A stretch of DNA of 64,000 bases from NCBI GenBank assembly GCA_964020085.1, contig OZ026601.1, positions 32,867,413 through 32,931,412 on the forward strand. Reading direction: 5' to 3'. The notes below the pieces were generated by a model, which worked only from the letters and a program-made list of their open reading frames with translations, was not told the origin of the DNA and did not search any database. This DNA comes from Micromussa lordhowensis (Eukaryota > Cnidaria > Anthozoa > Scleractinia > Lobophylliidae). Below are positions 58,601 through 64,000 of the stretch, piece after piece (position 1 is the stretch's first letter; each line of letters begins with the position of its first letter). Made by a program: the position numbers and the translations under genes.

Positions 58601-61600
58601 ACTTAGAGCAATATGTTTGAAACGTGATGATTTTTGCGAGGGTTTAGGAAAGAAAATAAGCATGTTTTTCACGTCTACTTACAGTTGCTGGACCGATAAT
58701 AGCCACTCCCAATTCCTTAGCCTTCCGGTTCAGTTGCCTGGTCTTTGCTTCAGGGATTCCTTCAGCGATGATGGCGATCGTGCGAATCTGCAAATGGCAA
58801 CACCAGACTTAAAAAAATCTTAAAAAAAAAACAACGAAATTAAGTGCTGGTAGAGCTTACTTGTGGAAACTGCATGGCTTCAAGAGTAGCATCGTAAGCT
58901 GAGCGAAGCGAGGCAAAGTTGATCATAACATCGGCATCTGAATGCTTGTTCATGGCTTCGGCCATGTCTTTGTACACTGCAAAAAGAGACCGTCAGAGCG
59001 TCAATAATTGCGAAACAACATAAAGGGGGGGTTAGATTCCTTAGTAAATCACTGTAGTTTTATTCAAATTCCAACAAACCTGGAATCATGATTTCTTTGT
59101 GTCCGTAGTAAAACTTTTGACGGTGATTTCCACTGCAACAAAACCAACAAGAGAGTTTCAGCCTTTATTAAATCCATTTTGGTATTACTGGTTATCCTTG
59201 TAATGTGATTGGTTCTCAGCGGTGCGATTTATTCACGAATCGCACTATCTTTTGCTCTAAATCGCATCTTTTTCTCAGCCAATGAGAATAGGGACAGTAA
59301 AACATTATCCAATCAGATTTTAAGGCTTTTTAAACTCACCAATCACATTGCAGGAAAAAAAAAAGCCATTGTTTGGCAAATTTGGCAACTTGGTTCAATA
59401 AATATTGGTCCTGACCAAAATCTTGTTCCTGTATTTAGGCTATTAAAATGTGCGATTTAAAAATGATCTAATAAAGTGGTAATTGAACTTCGGGTCGTGC
59501 AATTTGGGTCTGAAATCATTCTTGTGATTTCAAATCGAACTTGCGCTGCGCGCTCGTTCGATTTTGAAATCACGCGTATGATTTCAGACCAAATTGCACT
59601 CCACTCTGTTCAATTACCATTATAAATTAAGGCACAACTGAAAGCTTTCTCTACGGCAGAATTAATTAGAGCTTAAAAACTTTAAATAGTTTAGATGTTT
59701 TATTTGTCTTGCAAGGGTGAGAAAAAATCGAACCACCGCTTACGCTCGAGCCAGGGTAAAATCCCAAAGCAATCGTGAGGAAGTGGCTTTATACCATTAA
59801 ATATATTTCCCGCCCTTAACACTGGTTACATGATTTACCGCATGTTTTGCACATGTTTAACACGTGCATTCTCTATACGCGCTTTCCCACACACTTTTTC
59901 CCGCGTAAAACTTTTGGCGTACAGGAACAAGTACACATTTGCCAACGTTAAGTACGAAAAAACTACACATTTTCTCGCGCTCTTCTGGTAATACAACATT
60001 TTAGTTCAAAGTTTTTATTGTTTTATTGCCCAGTTTTGCCTCCGAAGGGCCGCTTTTATGTGGCAGTACATTTGCCTAGGCGGTTACTGTCGGTTTTTGA
60101 GAGCCAGAAAAGCTACCCACTCTCGAAAATATGGATAGAAATCTTATTTTGTTGGCACGCAATTACAACACAACAAATTTTCTCACCTGAAGGGGTACAC
60201 CATGGCCGCTACTGATGGCCTCTTTCTCTCGCAAACATAATCAAAATCTAGCATGCCCTGCAATGAGAGGACGTGGTGTTGTGAGAATGTTATGCGAATG
60301 TTAGCTTCGCAAAAAGAATATCTGAACAGCCTGAAGACACCATCGTGTATTTCCGAAAATCACCCGACATTATCCGAAGACAATCGTTTTAAGACAATTT
60401 GATGAGTAACACTTCCGAAAATAACCCGAAGTGCGTAACAAAGATGAACCAGTAAGTTTTGTGACCATTTCCTAACAACACTAGCTATATGCAAGCATTA
60501 CTGTCAATCTCTCAAACTAAAACTTAAAAACTAAAATCCAACTTACTAACCATGACATAACTGCACAAGTCTACACTCTTGTAGGCCGAAGCTTAATAAG
60601 TTGCATAACACGTATTCAAGTGGATATGAACATTGCTAATATAAATTTTTTATGTATACCTGAACAGCTCTTGCTTGCAGACCCCAGATAATCGTTCTGG
60701 TCTCGCTGGTAAATAAAAGTGCTTTCTTTCCTGCTGCAGCCTTGTGGCATTGTTCTGGTGAAGGTTTTTCATCTGGTGTTTTCTCTGCGTCATCCGACAT
60801 GCACACTGTGTGTTTACCAACACTTGCTGAACCCTGTGCAAGGAAAATAAACGAAGATTGTGACATTATTTAATGACAAATGTGACTGACTGCCCTATGT
60901 TAAGCAAACTAGGGTCTTTTAGGAACAAAACCACAAGCTGAAAAAATGCTTGTGCAGCTGCTGACTTTTTGATAGATTGAGAAGTTCCAGTGGACAGCAA
61001 ACCTAAAGTGGCAAAAATCAATAAGAAAATCAATGAAAAAAAGCTAAACAGGCGAAACAAAGAGTGCAAGTTCATACTTTGTTCTGAGCTGTAAAGAACA
61101 TGTTTGCTGCCGCATTTGAGTCGAAGCCAACTTCTTTTGGAATCTCTCTTTTTCCCAGAGCCATGCCAACAATAGCTGTCATGTGAGTCTCTGTTCCAAA
61201 CACGTGCATGGGGAGCCCTAAACTGTCACCTGCAAATACAGTCACGTGTTAAGTAACAGTCATGTGATAAGTAACATGACAGGCTTACGCTCAACACCTC
61301 CCACGAGTCAAAGCATAGTTGGTAGAGGGGAGCTAAGTTATTGCTGTCATTGATAGAGGCATCAAAAGTATGCGTCGGGTCAGGAGCTCCATATCGCCAA
61401 ACCTTATACTAGTTTCCATAGCATGAGGCGACTAGGAGTATTTTTATTCCCCGTGGATGGGATGGTAGTCAATTGCAGGATCCCCCTCCCTAGAATTAAA
61501 TTCAACACCAGCCATTTATTCACCTGGGTGGAGAGAGGTACTGTGAGAGTAAAGTGTCTTGCCCAAGAACACAATACAGTGCTCCCCGCCAGGGCTGAAA

Positions 61601-62800
61601 GCCCGCACAGGTTGATCCAGAGTTCAGTGTGCTAACCCTTTGGCCACCTTGCCTTCTATGTTATGACCATAGACACACACTATAAGTAGTGGAAGAGCTT
61701 GATAACACATCATCAGTCTCATCGTGGAACTTTGCAGGGCTGTGATTAGTAACAAGGTGAAGTTATTCATAAACTTCAGATTTTTGTCAGAGGCTATGCA
61801 TTACAAAAGTTGTTGTTTTTTTTCTCCTGCTCAGGGTTTGAGTTTTGCGATGTCGGTCCATCACAGGTCACTCCCCGAGATTCTGCCTGGATGCCCTACA
61901 TGTAATCCCTGGGTGGGGAGAAGCAATGCTGTAAAAGGCATGTAATTATATTATGACGACAGCTAAGCCACTGATTTAGCAAACAGACACTTGTAAGCTG
62001 CCGCAAACATGCTAGGTTACTCATATACAACAAGTCAGCCAGTTTCTCTTCTTACCTACTTCCCTCATGACTCTGAGACCCTCTTGGTAGTTTGGTCCTC
62101 CTCTTCGTACATATATCTGTACTTTGTGTTCCAAGAGCTTCTTCTGATATTCCTGAAGAGCTTTCACTATGCCCTGTGAAGTGAGGGACAGAGGAAATGA
62201 AGGAAATAAAAAGCATAATAATTGGTAATAACTACGCTTGAAACCGGGATAAGCTTTGGCATAATGAGCCACTTGGCTCATATGCAGACTTTACCTCTTT
62301 TTACAGGCATTTACGATACCATTTGCAGTGACGCGATAGACAATCAGTTATTACAGTGAGAGTATTGGGACTTCACTGAAAATTATCTGACTCTGAAACC
62401 TTAATTAAAATTAAAACATTCATCTGGACTGCATTCAAGACTGGTGGCCAATCCACCCAGCACTAATAATTTGGTTTCTGTAGCATTAAGCAGCAACAAA
62501 TGCCTCTACTCCCCCCCCCCCCCCCACTTGCTAGGTGGGATGTAATGGTTCATTGAAGGGCTACCCTCCAGCATTTTATTTCTCAGTTCCTGTTTATGCA
62601 GTGTCCTTTGCACCCAAGAACACAACACGGCACACCAAGCCAGGGCTTGAACATCCATGACCCAATCCCATGTCCAGTAATCTAACCATTATGCCACCAA
62701 GTCTCCCAAAAAGACTGTACAGGTCTTGCACAATATACCTTGAATGTGGCTGACACATTGGTGAAGTTTGCAATTCCTCCACCAATGATGAGGATTTTAC
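49615..62800 (-). CDS. ACLY: ATP-citrate synthase (ATP citrate lyase), C-terminal 767 residues; 5' end outside the window
   Basis: 23 exons, 5' to 3' on the minus strand: 62739-62800, 62056-62173, 61078-61229, 60660-60833, 60187-60257, 59080-59132, 58861-58976, 58683-58787, 58466-58557, 57791-57977, 57588-57698, 57361-57426, 56106-56167, 55136-55229, 54650-54754, 54185-54234, 53994-54058, 53684-53769, 52384-52527, 51557-51670, 51005-51087, 50424-50500, 49615-49730 (TAG at 49615). All phases agree. The enzyme makes cytosolic acetyl-CoA and oxaloacetate from citrate, CoA and ATP. Seen in order: the end of the citrate/ATP-binding half ([32 protein letters not shown] block, [12 protein letters not shown]), a short variable linker, the CoA-ligase part with the phospho-His loop [12 protein letters not shown] (57361-57426), and a citrate-synthase-like part with [15 protein letters not shown] and LNVDGCIG. 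About 335 N-terminal residues are missing to the right. It is the single-chain form found in animals. Confidence 0.96.
52632..52893 (-). mobile_element. tRNA-derived SINE (type S1), best-preserved copy
   Basis: On the minus strand it starts near 52893 with GGCGCGGTGGCCTCTTGGTT (A box). The B box GGTTCGATCCC is followed by TGTTCTTGGGCAAGACACTT, GATGGACTAGCATCCCATCC and CTCCTAGTCGCTTCATGCTA. It ends with GGCTCGTATGCAGCTTTACC. It lies in ACLY intron 52528-53683; the rest of the intron shows nothing recognisable. Confidence 0.75.
55683..56073. mobile_element. TIR element in ACLY intron
   Basis: The ends TGTTAGAGCGGTTTTGATT and, inverted, AAATGAAAACCGCTCTATCA enclose about 350 bp without coding capacity. 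It occupies nearly half of intron 55230-56105 and stops about 30 bp from the exon at 56106. Confidence 0.6.
56279..56426. mobile_element. Hairpin MITE in ACLY intron
   Basis: GGCCAATTTCGATATATTGA at the left and its imperfect complement ending in TTGGCC at the right, with GAGGC / GCCTC inner arms. It lies beside the next element in intron 56168-57360. Confidence 0.6.
56434..56747. mobile_element. Long-TIR element in ACLY intron
   Basis: Imperfect inverted repeats of about 75 bp (GGAACCCATTACTAGGAGAG to GGTCTATTTTTAG) bound a 160-bp core containing AAAAAATGGCGGCC and TGATTGGTCC. It begins only 8 bp after the previous element. Confidence 0.65.
56934..57335 (-). mobile_element. LINE 3' end with poly(A) tail, 5'-truncated
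   Basis: Read on the minus strand, a short open stretch ([20 protein letters not shown], ending in [10 protein letters not shown] and a stop) is followed by a 3' UTR and an interrupted poly(A) (T-run at 56934-56974 on the plus strand). It resembles the C-terminus of a non-LTR ORF2 but the family is not certain. Its right end abuts the ACLY exon at 57361. Confidence 0.45.
57361..57426 (-). other. ACLY exon with the catalytic phosphohistidine loop
   Basis: A 66-nt in-frame exon encodes [20 protein letters not shown]. The His of GHAGA is the residue phosphorylated during citryl-CoA formation (human His760, family knowledge). The following HGENET differs from the vertebrate sequence but lies outside the core. 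Confidence 0.85.
58100..58273. mobile_element. Inverted-repeat element in ACLY intron
   Basis: The ends GCCCTGGCCAAACGGACTCG and, inverted, CGAGTCCGTTTGGCAAGGGC are 174 bp apart. Inside, AAACGGACTCGCAAGTT occurs again, so the left arm is partly duplicated. Confidence 0.65.
59471..59625. mobile_element. Hairpin MITE in ACLY intron
   Basis: The arms GGTAATTGAAC and GTGCAATTTGGGTCTGAAAT, with imperfect complements, end near 59625. The centre is TTGCGCTGCGCGCTCGTTCG. It lies in intron 59133-60186, whose remainder has no recognised feature. Confidence 0.6.
60660..60833 (-). other. ACLY exon carrying the variable linker between the two halves
   Basis: It encodes [20 protein letters not shown] and then PSPEQCH before rejoining the conserved [17 protein letters not shown]. 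In vertebrates this linker holds regulatory phosphosites. Here it is short and not alignable beyond a few Ser/Thr-Pro residues, so control by the same sites cannot be assumed. Confidence 0.7.
61421..61656 (-). mobile_element. tRNA-derived SINE (type S1), diverged copy
   Basis: On the minus strand: AGGTGGCCAAAGGGTTAGCA (degenerate A box), TGTTCTTGGGCAAGACACTT, CACCCAGGTGAATAAATGGC, and CTCCTAGTCGCCTCATGCTA. The B box is decayed. It lies in ACLY intron 61230-62055. Confidence 0.6.
62228..62298 (+). mobile_element. 3' tail of an S1 SINE
   Basis: GAAACCGGGATAAGCTTTGG, then GCCACTTGGCTCATATGCAG and ACTTTACC match the terminal part of the S1 copies. The head is absent. Confidence 0.5.
62465..62705 (-). 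mobile_element. tRNA-derived SINE (type S1), diverged copy with C15 run
   Basis: The minus strand retains TGGCATAATGGTTAG, the degenerate B box, TGTTCTTGGG, and the block corresponding to GGGTAGCCC. The middle contains a 15-base C run on the plus strand (62511-62525). It lies in ACLY intron 62174-62738. Confidence 0.5.
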
Positions 62801-62959
62801 CTGTGAAAGAAAATAGTATTAACAACCACTACAGTGAGATGAGAAAGACTTCAATTCAGTCAACGCAAGCTTGGAACAAAGAAAGTATCGGAGTTCTCTG
62901 GGAGTCACACCTAGCAACATTTTGAACTCTGCATGAGTGCTCTAACCACCAAACTACTG

Positions 62960-63902
62960 CAAGACTTTATTTTGACCGACTTGTGGTGAGCAAGATCATT
63001 ATTTGGAAAGAACACATATCCAACAACTTTCCAAAAAAATATCTAGAGGTATTGGTGTTCTTTGTAAAATAAGGCATTATGTTAATGTGAAAATTTTAGT
63101 TCAATTATACCATGCCATTATTCTTCCTTTTTTCTCATACTGTTGTATAGTCTGGGGTAACACCTATGATCATAATATTAAACCACTCCAAAGAATGCAA
63201 AAGAAAGCGATCCGACTGATTGCCTTTTCTGATTTTGATGCTCATACAAGTCCTTTGTTTTTTGAACTTAAACTCCTAAAACTTCAAGATCATATCAAAC
63301 TTCAAACTCTTTACTTCATGCACCAATTCTTTACTGGCAAATTACCAAAGATTTTTGACTCATTTTTTATTAAAACTTCAGATAAGCATAATGTCAACAC
63401 TCGCTTTGCAACTAGAACAACTTTTTATGTTCCAAAAATTCGAACAAACTATGGTAAATTTAATATTCGATACAATGGACCAAAATTGTGGAATGAAACT
63501 GATGAGAGATTTAAAATTCTAACTCCTCATTTATTCAAAAAAGAATTAACCAAGCATTTCATTAAGTTCTACTAAGTTTTACTACTACTGTTATATTTTG
63601 GTGTTTCTGTTATTTATTTATTTATTTACTTATTTATTTATTTATTTTTACTTTATTATTGTAAATTTGTTTAAGAATTATTTGTCCTGTAATCTAATTA
63701 AGTGTGTAAAAAGTAAAATGTAAAATGCCTCTTTTCTGACCTTATATCTATTTTCAATTACTAAATGGTGGTCACCGAACTAGTTTAGCTCTTTAGTTAT
63801 TTTGGGTGACCAGCAACTGTATGTATTTTTAATTCATTTCTTGTTCAATTAGTTAGTTAATGTTACAGTTCAAATAAATCTTGTTGTTGTTGTTGTTGTT
63901 GT
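62960..63902 (+). pseudogene. Decayed LINE: C-terminal end of a reverse-transcriptase ORF
   Basis: The open frame 63003-63575 encodes the conserved C-terminal block of CR1/L2-like non-LTR ORF2: SKKISRGIGVLCKIRHYVN, YCCIVWGNTY, MQKKAIRLIAF, ending in PHLFKKELTKHFIKFY. The upstream residues WKEHISN are in another frame, so there is a frameshift at about 63020. The 5' part of the element is missing. The 3' UTR ends in TTATTTATTTATT-rich sequence and a (TTG)n tail at about 63883-63901. It is inserted in ACLY intron sequence in the opposite orientation to the gene. No endonuclease or RT catalytic core is present, so it is dead. Confidence 0.75.
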
Positions 63903-64000
63903 ATTTTCCTGAATAACCATGAGACGCATCATTGTCATGCAAATTCCAAATTTACTGACAGACAAATAAAACATAGCAGAGTGTACATTCAAGTTGCAAT

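Noticed and set aside
63003..63575. Active retrotransposon gene
   Set aside because: Only the C-terminal end remains, the upstream frame is shifted, and there is no catalytic core.

Overview
The window is nuclear DNA of an animal, most probably a cnidarian and plausibly a stony coral. The reasons are intron-rich genes whose exon joins follow vertebrate-like phases, three kinds of tRNA-derived SINE, many hairpin-shaped non-autonomous DNA transposons, and repeat types I associate with coral genomes. The species cannot be fixed from the sequence alone. All three genes lie on the minus strand. I rebuilt each from conserved protein blocks joined at GT..AG splice sites. In every gene all exon phases fit and no internal stop appears.

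Layout. (1) 1146-9232: a complete DRAK/STK17-type death-associated serine/threonine kinase gene, 9 coding exons, 334 aa. (2) 9233-13012: intergenic, with no gene seen. (3) 13013-44764: a complete HECW (NEDL) family HECT E3 ubiquitin ligase gene. It has 27 coding exons and about 2120 aa: a HECW N-terminal region, a C2 domain, a Ser/Thr/acidic linker encoded by one 2.9-kb exon, two WW domains and a HECT domain. (4) 44765-49614: intergenic, with several hairpin elements. (5) 49615 to beyond 64000: ATP-citrate synthase (ACLY). The last 23 coding exons (767 aa) are present; the N-terminal part lies outside the window. A decayed LINE end on the plus strand (about 62960-63902) sits in an ACLY intron.

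The genes have unrelated roles: cell-death or cytoskeletal kinase signalling, ubiquitin transfer, and production of cytosolic acetyl-CoA. Nothing suggests they work as a unit; each has its own promoter side and its own 3' end.

The most unusual structure is a 1.77-kb element at 37091-38859 in the first coding intron of HECW. It has perfect 32-bp terminal inverted repeats. Just inside each end is a 21-bp satellite that repeats the palindrome TCTCGCGAGA. The middle is about ten tandem units of 114-119 bp. A 158-bp relative with the same termini lies at 33333-33490. Both sit 52-53 nt upstream of a HECW 3' splice site.
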